Of a stretch of 64,000 nucleotides of DNA, positions 1 to 11,800 are shown in pieces. The DNA is taken from assembly GCF_018380615.1 (NCBI RefSeq), contig NZ_JAGYVZ010000003.1, positions 124,001-188,000 of the forward strand, written 5' to 3'. The number at the start of each line of letters is the position of its first letter. The first letter of the stretch is position 1. The DNA is from Flavobacterium psychroterrae. Lineage in GTDB: Bacteria; Bacteroidota; Bacteroidia; Flavobacteriales; Flavobacteriaceae. The notes under the pieces are model-generated. The model worked only from the letters and a program-made list of their open reading frames with translations. It searched no databases and had not been told where the DNA came from. A program made the translations under genes and the position numbers.

Positions 1-1
1 T

Positions 2-766
2 AAAATCGCTACAGACTTAGGACTTCAGCCGGATATTGCCGGAAAATTAGTAGTTCGTGTAGAAGCCGCACTGGATCGAAAAATCTACTCTGATCCTATT
101 ACTTTAACCGTTACACCTTATGAAAAAAGTGTTGCTTTTGGCGAAATTTATATGCCGGGAGCATATCAGGGAGAATGGAATGTCGACAAGGCTTTAGCTT
201 TAAGTGCAATATCAAAAGGTGTTTACCAAGGTTATGTAACTGTTCTTCCGGGTTATGGCACCGGATTTAAATTAAATACAGCCAGAAACTGGGCGCAGTT
301 TTACGGCGCAGGCGCTACAAATGCTGATTTAAAAAACATGAGTGATACTGATTTCAATTTACCTGGAGAAGGATCTTTTCAGATAAAAGTAAATTTAAAT
401 ACTCTAAAATGGACTTCTACTCCCTATGCCTGGGGAATCGTAGGATCTTCAACTCATGCAGCAACACCGGAAGATAAAGATTACGGATGGAATCATTCTA
501 TACCAATGTCGTACAACCATGAAACTAAAACCTGGAAAGTAACTGCCAATTTATTAGCAGGAGCTTTAAAATTCAGATTAAATGATAAATGGGATGTAAA
601 CTACGGACCAGCTGATGCGTCAACAAATACAATCAATAAGGATAATGGCGGTGCTTATGATATTGGCGAACCGGGAACTTACGAAATAACCTTTACAATA
701 AACGATGTAGATCCGGCAACAACAGGATATCCTGCAACTGCAACTTGTACAATAGTTAAAAAATAA
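2..766 (+). CDS. SusE/SusF-like outer-membrane starch-binding protein, 5'-truncated
   Basis: The reading frame is open from base 2 of the window, so the N-terminus and lipoprotein signal lie outside it; the in-frame ATG at 152 is internal. The visible 254 residues contain a SusE-type segment near the left edge (IAGKLVVRVEAAL) and a C-terminal beta-sandwich rich in W, Y and G with the typical ending TYEITFTINDVDP...ATCTIVKK. Family knowledge: SusE and SusF are surface lipoproteins that bind malto-oligosaccharides beside the SusCD importer. The GH13, GH97 and GH13 genes directly downstream on the same strand support a starch locus; susC and susD are presumably upstream of the window. Whether it is SusE or SusF cannot be decided from this fragment. 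Confidence 0.8.
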   Translation, partial: KIATDLGLQPDIAGKLVVRVEAALDRKIYSDPITLTVTPYEKSVAFGEIYMPGAYQGEWNVDKALALSAISKGVYQGYVTVLPGYGTGFKLNTARNWAQFYGAGATNADLKNMSDTDFNLPGEGSFQIKVNLNTLKWTSTPYAWGIVGSSTHAATPEDKDYGWNHSIPMSYNHETKTWKVTANLLAGALKFRLNDKWDVNYGPADASTNTINKDNGGAYDIGEPGTYEITFTINDVDPATTGYPATATCTIVKK

Positions 767-796
767 TCTAACATTAATAAGCTGGATTAGTTAGAG

Positions 797-832
797 TGAT
801 ACCTGCCTTTTTTGAGCGAAAGGCAGGATATC
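797..832 (+). promoter_or_regulatory. Intercistronic hairpin in the sus-type operon
   Basis: CCTGCCTTT (802-810) pairs with AAAGGCAGG (819-827) around an 8-nt loop, in the 116-nt gap between the SusE-like gene and the GH13 gene. No U-tract follows the stem on the plus strand, so it looks more like a processing, stabilising or partial-termination hairpin than a full terminator. The role is inference. Confidence 0.5.
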
Positions 833-882
833 TTAAACTTAAAAACAAACTCTGGACTTATTAAAATCAAATTCAAAAAAAC

Positions 883-2265
883 ATGAAATCAAATATAAAA
901 ATCGTTCAAACATTGCTGCTTGCTTTAGCGTTTCTTTCCTGCAGTTCTTCTGATGACGATGCAAAAACTCCAGATTCTCCATATACACAATATGGAACTT
1001 CTTTCGAAAAAATGCCAAGTAAGGAAGATGCCGTAATTTATCAGGTCAACATTCGTGCATTTAGTCAGGCAGGAACATTAAAAGGCGTTCAGGAAAGATT
1101 AACGCAAATTCAGGAATTAGGCGCAAATGTTATTTATTTAATGCCTATTTATCCTGTCGGGAAAGTAAAAGCTTCAGGAGAATTAGGTTCGCCTTATGCC
1201 GTTCAGGATTACAAAGCTGTAAATCCGGATTTTGGAACTTTACAGGATCTTCAGGTTTTGGTTGAAGAGGCTCACAAAAAAAATATGGCAGTTGTTCTGG
1301 ATTGGGTTGCCAATCATACTTCATGGGATAATGCGTGGATTACACAACATAAAAATTGGTATCAACAAGATGACAAAGGAAATATTATTATTCCGCCGGG
1401 AACAAATTATAATGATGTAGCACAATTGAATTTCAATAATACCGAAATGAAAAGCGCGATGATCGATGCTATGGAATATTGGGTTTATAATGCCAACATT
1501 GATGGTTTTAGATGTGATTATGCCGATTTTGTTCCGCAAACATTTTGGTCAGATGCAATTACGAAATTAAGAAGCATCAAAAAAAATCAGACCATATTAA
1601 TGTTAGCAGAAGGTTCAAAAGTCAATCATTTTGCTTCTGGTTTTGATTATACTTTTGGATTCAACTTCTTCAGCACATTAGAAAAAATATTTAAAGAAAG
1701 TAAATCAGTAACTACAATTCAGGATTCTAATGCTACAGAATATGCGAACAATTATAATACTGAAAACAGAGTGGTAAGATATACCAGCAATCATGATGTG
1801 AACCTTTCAGAAGGAACGCCGTTAGAACTTTTTGGAGGTAAAAAAGGATCTATCGCCACTTTTGTTGTTGCAGCATACATGAAATCTGTTCCAATGATTT
1901 ACAACGGACAAGAAGTAGGATATGACAAAAGGCTTAATTATTTTGCTAAAACTCCAATTGACTGGACAACCGCAGATGCCTCAATGTTAGCCGAATACAA
2001 AAAAATAATTGCTTTTAGAAACACCAGCAACGCCGTTAAAAGAGGAATTTACACAGGATATAGCAGCGATGCCATAAGTGCTTTTACGATGGTAAAAGAT
2101 TCCGAAAAAGTTTTAGTACTTTCTAACCTAACCAATAATTCTGTAAAATATCTGGTAGCCAATTCATTAAAAGCAACCTGGAAAGATGCTATCACAGAAA
2201 CTTCAGTGACTCTTGGCGCCGAAATCACTTTACTTCCCTTTCAATATCTAATATTGAAGAATTAA
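883..2265 (+). CDS. GH13 alpha-amylase family lipoprotein
   Basis: 460 residues. The N-terminus is a lipoprotein signal (hydrophobic run ending LSCSSSDDD, lipid Cys about residue 20), followed by an acidic/serine stretch typical of Bacteroidota surface lipoproteins. A GH13 TIM barrel follows. The nucleophile is D212 in DGFRCDYAD, the acid/base is E243 in LMLAEGSK, and the transition-state Asp is D305 in SNHD; the region I motif is VANHTSWD. The C-terminus is a short beta domain. It should hydrolyse alpha-1,4-glucans (or malto-oligosaccharides) at the cell surface or in the periplasm. Its position between a SusE-like gene and a GH97 gene makes it a functional equivalent of SusA/SusG; I do not assign which. 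It is related to the catalytic domain of the GH13 gene at 4756. Confidence 0.92.
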   Translation: MKSNIKIVQTLLLALAFLSCSSSDDDAKTPDSPYTQYGTSFEKMPSKEDAVIYQVNIRAFSQAGTLKGVQERLTQIQELGANVIYLMPIYPVGKVKASGELGSPYAVQDYKAVNPDFGTLQDLQVLVEEAHKKNMAVVLDWVANHTSWDNAWITQHKNWYQQDDKGNIIIPPGTNYNDVAQLNFNNTEMKSAMIDAMEYWVYNANIDGFRCDYADFVPQTFWSDAITKLRSIKKNQTILMLAEGSKVNHFASGFDYTFGFNFFSTLEKIFKESKSVTTIQDSNATEYANNYNTENRVVRYTSNHDVNLSEGTPLELFGGKKGSIATFVVAAYMKSVPMIYNGQEVGYDKRLNYFAKTPIDWTTADASMLAEYKKIIAFRNTSNAVKRGIYTGYSSDAISAFTMVKDSEKVLVLSNLTNNSVKYLVANSLKATWKDAITETSVTLGAEITLLPFQYLILKN

Positions 2266-2290
2266 TACCCACGCAACTTTAAAATTAAAT

Positions 2291-4495
<2,205 letters not shown>

Positions 4496-4535
4496 TTTAA
4501 GATGCTAAGGTTCTGAGCTCCTAAGTCTCTAAGCT

Positions 4536-4614
4536 TTTTGCCACAAATTTCACGAATTGACACGAATTAAGACTGCAGATTAAAATTTGTGCTAATTCGT
4601 GAAATTCGTGGCAA
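4536..4614. repeat. Intergenic palindrome, family 1 (GCCAC.AATTTCAC type)
   Basis: The left arm TTGCCACAAATTTCACGAAT (4538-4557) continues with ACACGAATTA. The right arm, TAATTCGTGAAATTCGTGGC and following bases (4593-4614), is its near reverse complement; the loop is about 23 nt. It sits in the 260-nt gap between the GH97 and large GH13 genes. Copies or half copies of the same family occur at 7932, 8636, 13128, 48923 and 60929. Confidence 0.8.
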
Positions 4615-4755
4615 TACCTATGTCTTTTTATGGACAAAATTAAAATTTTACTACTTGAAAACTATTAACCACAAATGTTTGTCAAATTTAAAACCAATGC
4701 AAGTGAGAATGAATTTTAGTTAAGATGCTGACAAGCATGCAAAAAAATTAAAATT

Positions 4756-7700
4756 ATGGAAATTAAAAAAATTACCAGACTATTTCATATCACGAAAACT
4801 TTAATATGTTTTCTGATATTATTTGCAAGTTCCGTTTATGCACAAGATCCACCTCAATACGGTACGCCTTTCGCAGGTGTTCCGGATACCAGAGATGTAA
4901 ACATGTATCAGGTACATATTCGTCCGTTTAGTGCTAACGGAAATTTAGCCGGAGTAACCGCCCGTTTAGATAATATAAAAGCACTTGGTACCAATGTTAT
5001 TTATTTAATGCCCATTTACCCACACGGTACAGATTCTAAAAGTTCAGCTTCGCCCTATTGTATTAAAGATTTTAAAGCGGTGGGATCAGAATATGGTTCT
5101 CTTGCTGATTTAAGAACTTTAGTCGATGGCGCTCATAGCCGTGGGATGTCGGTTATTTTAGATATTGCTATAAACGGAACTTCCTGGGATAATGCCTGGA
5201 CAGTTTCGCATCCTGAATATTATTTGAGAAGTGGAACAACGATTCAGCAATTAGGAAATTTCTCTGATATTGCAGCACTTGACCTTAATAGTTCAGCTAC
5301 GCGAAATGCCATAAAAGATGCCATGCGTTACTGGATTCTTGCAGCAAATGTCGACGGTTACCGTTGTGATTATGCGAATAATCCACCGCTTGATTTCTGG
5401 TCAGAAGTTATCGGAAACATCCGCGGAATCTCTTCTCATAAATTATTAATGTTAGCCGAAGGAGACAGACAAGCCAACTTTACGGCTGGTTTTGATATGA
5501 ATTTTGGCGACAGGTGGTTTTGGAACGCCTTAAAAGATGTAGCAGCCGGAGGTCCGGTTTCACAACGTTTTCAGACCATAAATGATTATGAATATGCAAA
5601 CGCAACAGGTTCAAATCAGGCTGTTCGTTACACCGGAAATCATGATACTTATACCAATGATAATGGCGTACAAAGACCTTTTGTAATCTTCAATAACCAT
5701 AACGGAATCGTTGCTAATTTCTTGGTTTCGGCTTATATGAAAGGTGTTCCTTTTTTAATGAGCGGACAAGAAATCGATTACGAACCTAAAACAGATTGGC
5801 CTTGGACGGGATTCAAATTCAACTGGTCTCAAAATCCAACTGCAGCAGCCGATTTTGCTAAAATTCTAAATTTCAGAACTGCAAGCGCAGCTATCAGACG
5901 AGGAGATTTAACGATTTATGCCAATGACGATATTAGCATTTTTACCAAAACATTAGGTTCTGAAAAAGTAATCGTAATGTCGAATTTGCGTAATGCTTCT
6001 AAATCATATATAATTCCTGCAGCTTTAGCGGGAACTTATGTAAATCCGTATAACGGTAATGCTTCGGTAACTTTAACAACAGGAAGCACAAGAACATTTG
6101 CTGCTTATGAATATTTGGTTTTAACCAATACAAATGCGCCGGTTGTAGCAGTTACGGGAATTTCAGTTAGTCCTGCAACAGCAACTGTTGGTTTAGGATC
6201 AACACAACAATTAAATGCAACTTTAGCACCTGCAAATGCAACAAACCAAAGCGTAACCTGGACATCTAGCAATACAGCTGTTGCAACGGTAAACGCATCT
6301 GGATTAGTTTCAGCAGTTTCGGCAGGAACAACTACTATTACAGTTAAAACTGTTGATGGCAATAAAACCGCAACATCGGCAATAACTGTGGCGGCAATTC
6401 CGGTGGCTTCGGTTAGTGTTTCGCCAACAACTGCAAGTTTGTATGCGGGAAATACACAACAACTTTCGGCAACAATTGCTCCGGCAAATGCTACGAATAA
6501 AACGGTAACGTGGAGTTCTAACAATACCGCAGTTGCGACTGTAAATTCATCCGGATTGGTTTCAGCAGTTTCGGCAGGAACGGCAACTATTACAGCAACA
6601 ACGCAAGACGGAAATAAAACCGCAACGGCAACTATTACGGTAAATCCAAACAGTAATTTTACGGTTTATTTCTATAAACCATCAGCTTGGGGAACCGGAA
6701 TTAAAATTTATTATTGGAGTGCTTTACCAACCGGAGTTTTAGCTGATGCATCCTGGCCTGGCGTTAACATGACTAACGCAGGAAATGGCTGGTACAGTTA
6801 TACGTTTACCAACGTAACTTCGACCAATATAATTTTTAACGATGGTACAAGTCAAACAGCCAACTTAAGCAGAAATAAAACGGGTTGGTATATGAACGAT
6901 ATTTGGTATGATTCTAACCCGGGAACTGGCGTTGCTGTTACCAGCGTAAGTTTGAGTCCAACTTCAGCTTCATTATCCGTTGGTGCAACACAACAATTGA
7001 CTCCAACAATTCTTCCTGCAAATGCAACAAATAAAGCTGTAACTTATAGTTCAAATAATACAGCCGTGGCGTCTGTAAATGCATCTGGTTTAATTACCGC
7101 TGTAGCGAATGGAAATGCGACAATTACGGCTACAACAGTTGACGGAAATAAAACAAGTAATTGTGCCGTAATCGTTTCTACGACTTCTACAGGAACGTAT
7201 TATACCATCAAAAACCGATGGACAGGAGCTTATTTATCTGATGCCGGAGCAAATGTAGGTTATGGAGCAACAGCTTCTAACAACAATTACAAATGGCAAA
7301 AAATTGCGATTGATGCGACTTATTATGTCCTGAAAAATGTTGCGACAGGCGAATTGATTAATATCGAAGGTCAAACAGGATCTGTTCAATGTAGTATTTC
7401 AGATTCAACTTTCTGGAGCGCACAATGGTCAAGTGATAATGTTGACGGAACCTGGATCAGAATCAGAAACAGATGGCAATCTGGAAATATTATTCATGTA
7501 GAAAACCAAACAGGATCTGCTCAATATGGCAATTCTCAGGATGGATGGTTTAGCGCACAATGGCAATTAGAACTAGCAAGTGTTTCAACTGCTAAATCTG
7601 CCCTTAATGTTGAAGAATTTTCAATAGAAGAAAAAGCAGCAACTATCTATCCAAACCCTTCTACAGATAATCAATTTCAAGTTGTATTACCTGAATTAGA

Positions 7701-7869
7701 AAATGGCGATGTTGCTTTAATAACAGTTTCTGATGTAAACGGAAGAACTGTTTTGACAGAGAAATTATCGACCTCAGGACAAATTAATCATCACTTATCA
7801 TCGGGAATTTATATTGTAAATATTAATTCTAAAGGTTTGAATGTTACTAAAAAACTGATTGTTAAATAA
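4756..7869 (+). CDS. Multidomain T9SS-secreted GH13 alpha-amylase (GH13, Big_2 x3, starch-binding module, ricin-like, sorting domain)
   Basis: 1037 residues. A signal peptide ends about residue 29 (SSVYAQD). The GH13 catalytic domain spans about 32-455, with nucleophile D205 (DGYRCDYA), acid/base E235 (LMLAEGD) and D297 (GNHD). Two Ig-like Big_2 repeats follow (about 470-630; VxVSPxxAxxxxGxTQQL, TWxSxNTAVATVNxSGLVSAV). Then comes a CBM25/26-like module (about 635-720, FTVYFYKP..W....IYYW...P....WPG), a third Big_2 (about 725-805), a ricin-like trefoil (about 812-945 with QW and NRW repeats) and a type A sorting domain (about 955-1037, IYPNPSTDNQF...KKLIVK). The layout predicts a secreted or surface-anchored amylase that grips starch granules. 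The ricin-like and CBM calls rest on sequence character only. Related GH13 at 883 lacks all these appendages. Confidence 0.92.
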   Translation: MEIKKITRLFHITKTLICFLILFASSVYAQDPPQYGTPFAGVPDTRDVNMYQVHIRPFSANGNLAGVTARLDNIKALGTNVIYLMPIYPHGTDSKSSASPYCIKDFKAVGSEYGSLADLRTLVDGAHSRGMSVILDIAINGTSWDNAWTVSHPEYYLRSGTTIQQLGNFSDIAALDLNSSATRNAIKDAMRYWILAANVDGYRCDYANNPPLDFWSEVIGNIRGISSHKLLMLAEGDRQANFTAGFDMNFGDRWFWNALKDVAAGGPVSQRFQTINDYEYANATGSNQAVRYTGNHDTYTNDNGVQRPFVIFNNHNGIVANFLVSAYMKGVPFLMSGQEIDYEPKTDWPWTGFKFNWSQNPTAAADFAKILNFRTASAAIRRGDLTIYANDDISIFTKTLGSEKVIVMSNLRNASKSYIIPAALAGTYVNPYNGNASVTLTTGSTRTFAAYEYLVLTNTNAPVVAVTGISVSPATATVGLGSTQQLNATLAPANATNQSVTWTSSNTAVATVNASGLVSAVSAGTTTITVKTVDGNKTATSAITVAAIPVASVSVSPTTASLYAGNTQQLSATIAPANATNKTVTWSSNNTAVATVNSSGLVSAVSAGTATITATTQDGNKTATATITVNPNSNFTVYFYKPSAWGTGIKIYYWSALPTGVLADASWPGVNMTNAGNGWYSYTFTNVTSTNIIFNDGTSQTANLSRNKTGWYMNDIWYDSNPGTGVAVTSVSLSPTSASLSVGATQQLTPTILPANATNKAVTYSSNNTAVASVNASGLITAVANGNATITATTVDGNKTSNCAVIVSTTSTGTYYTIKNRWTGAYLSDAGANVGYGATASNNNYKWQKIAIDATYYVLKNVATGELINIEGQTGSVQCSISDSTFWSAQWSSDNVDGTWIRIRNRWQSGNIIHVENQTGSAQYGNSQDGWFSAQWQLELASVSTAKSALNVEEFSIEEKAATIYPNPSTDNQFQVVLPELENGDVALITVSDVNGRTVLTEKLSTSGQINHHLSSGIYIVNINSKGLNVTKKLIVK

Positions 7870-7891
7870 TTTTAAGTTTAGTTTAAAAAGT

Positions 7892-7926
7892 AAAGGGCGT
7901 ATGAAAAATTTCATACGCCCTTTTTT
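7892..7926 (+). terminator. Rho-independent terminator after the secreted GH13 gene
   Basis: GGGCGTATGA and TCATACGCCC form a strong stem with an A-rich flank on the left and TTTTTTG on the right, 23 nt after the stop codon. The A-rich left flank would also allow termination of the minus-strand DUF5683 gene. Confidence 0.88.
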
Positions 7927-7929
7927 GTT

Positions 7930-7988
7930 TTTTGCCACAAATTTCACAAATTAGCACGAATTAAGTTTTGTGTAATTCGGTGCCTTTT
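7930..7988. repeat. Family 1 intergenic palindrome, degraded copy
   Basis: TTTGCCACAAATTTCACAAA followed by TTAGCACGAATTAA (7931-7964) pairs loosely with TGTAATTCGGTGCC (7971-7984). The right arm is shortened relative to the copies at 4593 and 60990. Confidence 0.65.
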
Positions 7989-7990
7989 TT

Positions 7991-8545
7991 TTAAAACGAG
8001 TAATTGAGCGCAAACCCAAAATCAGATTTTAAATTTTCATTTCTGAAATTTATTGTAGGTTTAAAAGTCAAATTTTCGCTTACATTAAACTGGGATAATG
8101 CGGCATCAATATTAGCATCGATGATATTTAAAACATAAAACCAAACGATAAACAATGCGGATAAATCTCTGTTTCGCTGAAATTGTTTTTGTGCCGAAAG
8201 TAATTGACTCTCGCTTAAGTTGGCTAAATATTCAGAACTTCCGGTATTACCTGCAAGTCTGTTTTTGTATTCGTCTCTGTACATATTATAGCTTTTCTGG
8301 CTGTCGATATAAAAATAAGTACTCACGCCAATTGCGCCATAAATCAGAGGAAGCTTCCAGTATTTTTTATTATAAATCTGTCCCAATCCAGGAAAAATAG
8401 CGGAGTAAAAAGCTGCTTTTGCAGGACGTAAAGGATCAATTGTTTCTGATCTTTGCGTATTGTTTAAAACAATATTATTTTTTCCCTGAGCAAAAGTTGA
8501 GGTTAATCCGAAAAATAAAAACAGAAGTATAAATTGATATTGCAT
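7991..8545 (-). CDS. DUF5683 family protein
   Basis: 184 residues. A signal peptide ends near residue 19 (TSTFAQG). The core DPLRPAKAAFYSAIFPGLGQIYNKKYWKLPLIYG is characteristic of the family: a proline/glycine-rich amphipathic turn with PGLGQIYN, then a hydrophobic segment (about 63-83), then a polar region and a second hydrophobic stretch (about 130-150, FIVWFYVLNIIDANIDA). The DAN(I)DA motif is also typical. Membrane association is likely; no function is known to me. It lies about 280 nt downstream of mfd, separated by repeat elements, so it probably has its own promoter. Confidence 0.8.
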   Translation of the reverse strand: MQYQFILLFLFFGLTSTFAQGKNNIVLNNTQRSETIDPLRPAKAAFYSAIFPGLGQIYNKKYWKLPLIYGAIGVSTYFYIDSQKSYNMYRDEYKNRLAGNTGSSEYLANLSESQLLSAQKQFQRNRDLSALFIVWFYVLNIIDANIDAALSQFNVSENLTFKPTINFRNENLKSDFGFALNYSF

Positions 8546-8635
8546 ATAAAAGTTTGCTTTGAATTTTTGATCAAAGAAAACTCTTTAGTCCTAAGTATTT
8601 TCTTAAGTAAAAGATAAATAAAGCTTAATGTTTTT

Positions 8636-8668
8636 TTGCCACGAATTTCACGAATTAGCACGAATTAA
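8636..8668. repeat. Family 1 repeat, single arm
   Basis: TTGCCACGAATTTCACGAAT continued by TAGCACGAATTAA is one arm of the family 1 palindrome. No matching right arm follows before the structured element at 8711. Confidence 0.7.
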
Positions 8669-8710
8669 AACACTAAGCTTATTGTTGAATGGTATCACTA
8701 AACTTATCAC

Positions 8711-8800
8711 TTAGCCCCGATAGAACTGGAAATCCTTTTGTGCCGGGGTTCGGCACAAAAGATTGTAAGGGATAGCGGGACAGATGGTCTTATGAAACGA
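8711..8800. ncRNA. Structured intergenic element with a strong hairpin, next to mfd
   Basis: The core hairpin TTTTGTGCC (8736-8744) / GGCACAAAA (8752-8760) has a 7-nt loop GGGGTTC, and a second helix CCCG (8716-8719) / CGGG (8776-8779) encloses it, with unpaired purine-rich segments between. It is more GC-rich than its surroundings, fills most of the gap between mfd and the DUF5683 gene, and ends 26 nt from the mfd stop. Frames crossing it are not convincing genes. It could be a structured RNA, a terminator or a mobile repeat; the ncRNA label is a working guess. Confidence 0.4.
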
Positions 8801-8825
8801 ATTTTTCTGCTTCTAAAAATTCATA

Positions 8826-11800
8826 TTATTCTCCTAATAATTCCATTAATTCCAGCGCTCTTTTGGTCGATTTTACGTTTTCAAAAGTCAATAAAAGACG
8901 TAAGCCGTTTGGCGTTTGTTTTTCTTTCATTTGGCAAAGATTGCTGTGTTTTTGAACGAATTCCAACACTTTTCTAAACTTAGAAGACTGATAATAATCA
9001 GATTGCTGATCAGAAACAAAATAGCCAATCATTTTGCCTTTTTTCATTACCAGTTTTTCGATACCTATGTTTGTCGCAATCCATTTGATGCGAATACTGT
9101 TCATCAACGCATTGGCACGCGGAGGCATTGGTCCAAAACGGTCAATTAATTTATTTTGGAAAATAACGAGTTCTTCTTCATTTTTCACAGAACCCAATTC
9201 GTTATATAAACTCAAACGCTCGGTAACATTATTAATATATTCATCAGAAAACAACAACTCAAAATCAGTATCTATTTGTAAATCTTTTACGTATTCTTTC
9301 GTTTCAATATTATTTTCTTCGGGATATAAATCCTTGAATTCGTTTTCTTTTAATTCTTCGATGGCTTCGTTCATGATTTTTTGGTACGTATCAAAACCAA
9401 TTTCGTTTATGAAACCGCTTTGTTCGCCACCTAGTAAATCTCCTGCACCACGAATTTCAAGATCTTTCATCGCAATGTTGAAACCACTTCCTAATTCGCT
9501 AAATTGTTCCAAAGCCTGAATACGTTTTCTGGCATCTTCGGTCATGGATGAATATGGCGGACAGATAAAATAACAAAATGCCTTTTTATTGCTACGTCCT
9601 ACTCGACCTCGCATTTGATGCAAATCTGACAACCCGAAATTATTGGCATTGTTGATAAAAATCGTGTTGGCATTTGGTACATCCAAACCACTTTCGATAA
9701 TTGTAGTTGCTACCAAAACATCAAAATCTCCGTTCATGAAACCTAACATTAATTCCTCAAGTTTGGCACCTTCCATTTGTCCGTGACCAATTCCTACTCT
9801 GGCATTTGGAACTAAACGCTGAATCATTCCGGCAACTTCTTTTATGTTTTCGATTCTATTATTGATAAAGAAAACCTGTCCGTTTCGCTGAATTTCATAC
9901 GAAATCGCATCACGAATTATCTCTTCATTAAATCCAACAACATTCGTTTCTATCGGATAACGATTTGGCGGAGGCGTTGTAATAACAGATAAATCGCGCG
10001 CTGCCATCAACGAAAACTGAAGCGTTCTTGGGATTGGCGTTGCGGTTAATGTCAACGTATCAACATTCGCAGCAATCGTTTTGAGTTTATCTTTTACGTT
10101 TACTCCAAACTTTTGTTCTTCATCGACAATCAATAAACCAAGGTCTTTAAAAACTACATTTTTGTTTACTAATTGATGCGTTCCAATTACAATATCAAGT
10201 TTTCCTTCGGCTAAATCTTTTAAGGTTTGCGCTTTTTGTTTTGCGGTTCTAAATCTGTTTAAATAGCCAATAGAAACCGGCATATCTTTTAATCGTTCGG
10301 TAAAAGTTCTGTAATGTTGGTAGGCCAAAATGGTTGTAGGAACCAAAATCGCTACTTGTTTGCTATTATCAACAGCTTTAAAGGCAGCACGAATGGCAAC
10401 TTCCGTTTTCCCGAAACCTACATCACCGCAAACCAAACGATCCATTGGGCGATCGCTTTCCATGTCGGCTTTTACTTCTTGCGTTGATTTGGTTTGATCC
10501 GGAGTATCTTCATAAATAAACGAACTTTCTAATTCATTTTGCAAATAACTGTCCGGCGCAAACTGAAATCCTTTTTCCAATCGTCGTTTTGCATACAACT
10601 GAATCAAGTTGAACGCAATATGTTTGACGCGTGCTTTGGTTTTTTGTTTTAAAATTTTCCAGGCGTTCGATCCTAACTTATAAATTTTTGGCGGCGTTCC
10701 GTCTTTTCCGTTGTACTTGGAGATTTTATGCAGCGAGTGAATGCTCACATACACAATATCATTATCGGCATAAACAAGTTTTATAGCTTCCTGTGTTTTG
10801 CCTTCTACCTGAATTTTTTGTAATCCGCCAAACTTTCCAATTCCGTGATCGATGTGGGTTACATAATCGCCAACCGAAAGTGACGTTAATTCCTTAAGCG
10901 TAATATTTTGCTTTTTAGAATAACCATTTTTGATGTTGAATTTATGGTAACGTTCAAAAATCTGATGATCTGTATATGCCGTTATCTGATTTTCTTCATC
11001 GATAAAACCTTGATATAAAGGCAATACAATTGTATGATATTGTTTGCGGATATTCTCTGAATTGGCTTCATCCAAAGTTTCAAAAATATCATGGAAACGT
11101 TTTGCCTGCGTTTCATTTGAACAGAATAAATAATTTTTATATCCGTTGAAATGATTATCGCTCAAATTATTCAATAACAAATCAAATTGTTTATTGAAAG
11201 ATGGCTGAGGATTAATATGAAATTCGAACGTTTTTGCTATTTTAAAAATTGGTTTTGAAACCAATTCTACCACCGAAAAATCTAACGCACGCTTGATAAA
11301 CGAAGCCTGATTTAAAAATAATTGCTCCGGCGTGGCGTGTTTTATTTCTCCCGAAAGTTTATCAAAAGCTTCTTGCGCTCTTGCAAATTGTTTGTCTAAC
11401 TGACTAAAAAGTCCATCGGTATTTTGAATAAAAAGCACCGTTTTTTCAGATATATAATCTAAAAAACTTTCGCGGTTTTCCTGAAATACTTTGTTTTCGA
11501 CATTGGGGATAATCGTGATTTTTTTATGTGTTTCGACAGATAATTGTGTCTCAACATCAAAACTTCGGATGCTGTCTACTTCATTTCCAAAAAACTCAAT
11601 TCTGTACGGATGATCGTTTGAGAATGAAAATACATCGACGATTCCTCCACGAACCGAAAATTCTCCGGGTTCTGTAATAAAATCAACTCTTTTGAATTCG
11701 TATTCAAACAAAACTTCGTTGATAAAATCAATTGAAATTTTATCGTTTAAGGCAACTTTTAAGGTGTTTTTGTCGAGTTGTTGTCTCGTTACTACTTTCT

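Noticed and set aside
6105..6524. 139-residue frame on the minus strand inside the large GH13 gene
   Set aside because: It is antisense to the Big_2 repeats of a clearly coding gene; its valine/alanine-rich composition is a mirror of the repeat codons.
8738..8977. 79-residue plus-strand frame over the structured element
   Set aside because: It runs through the hairpin element and into the 3' end of mfd; no family resemblance and no start context.
9034..9519. 161-residue plus-strand frame antisense to mfd
   Set aside because: Serine/lysine-rich shadow of the conserved TRCF domain.
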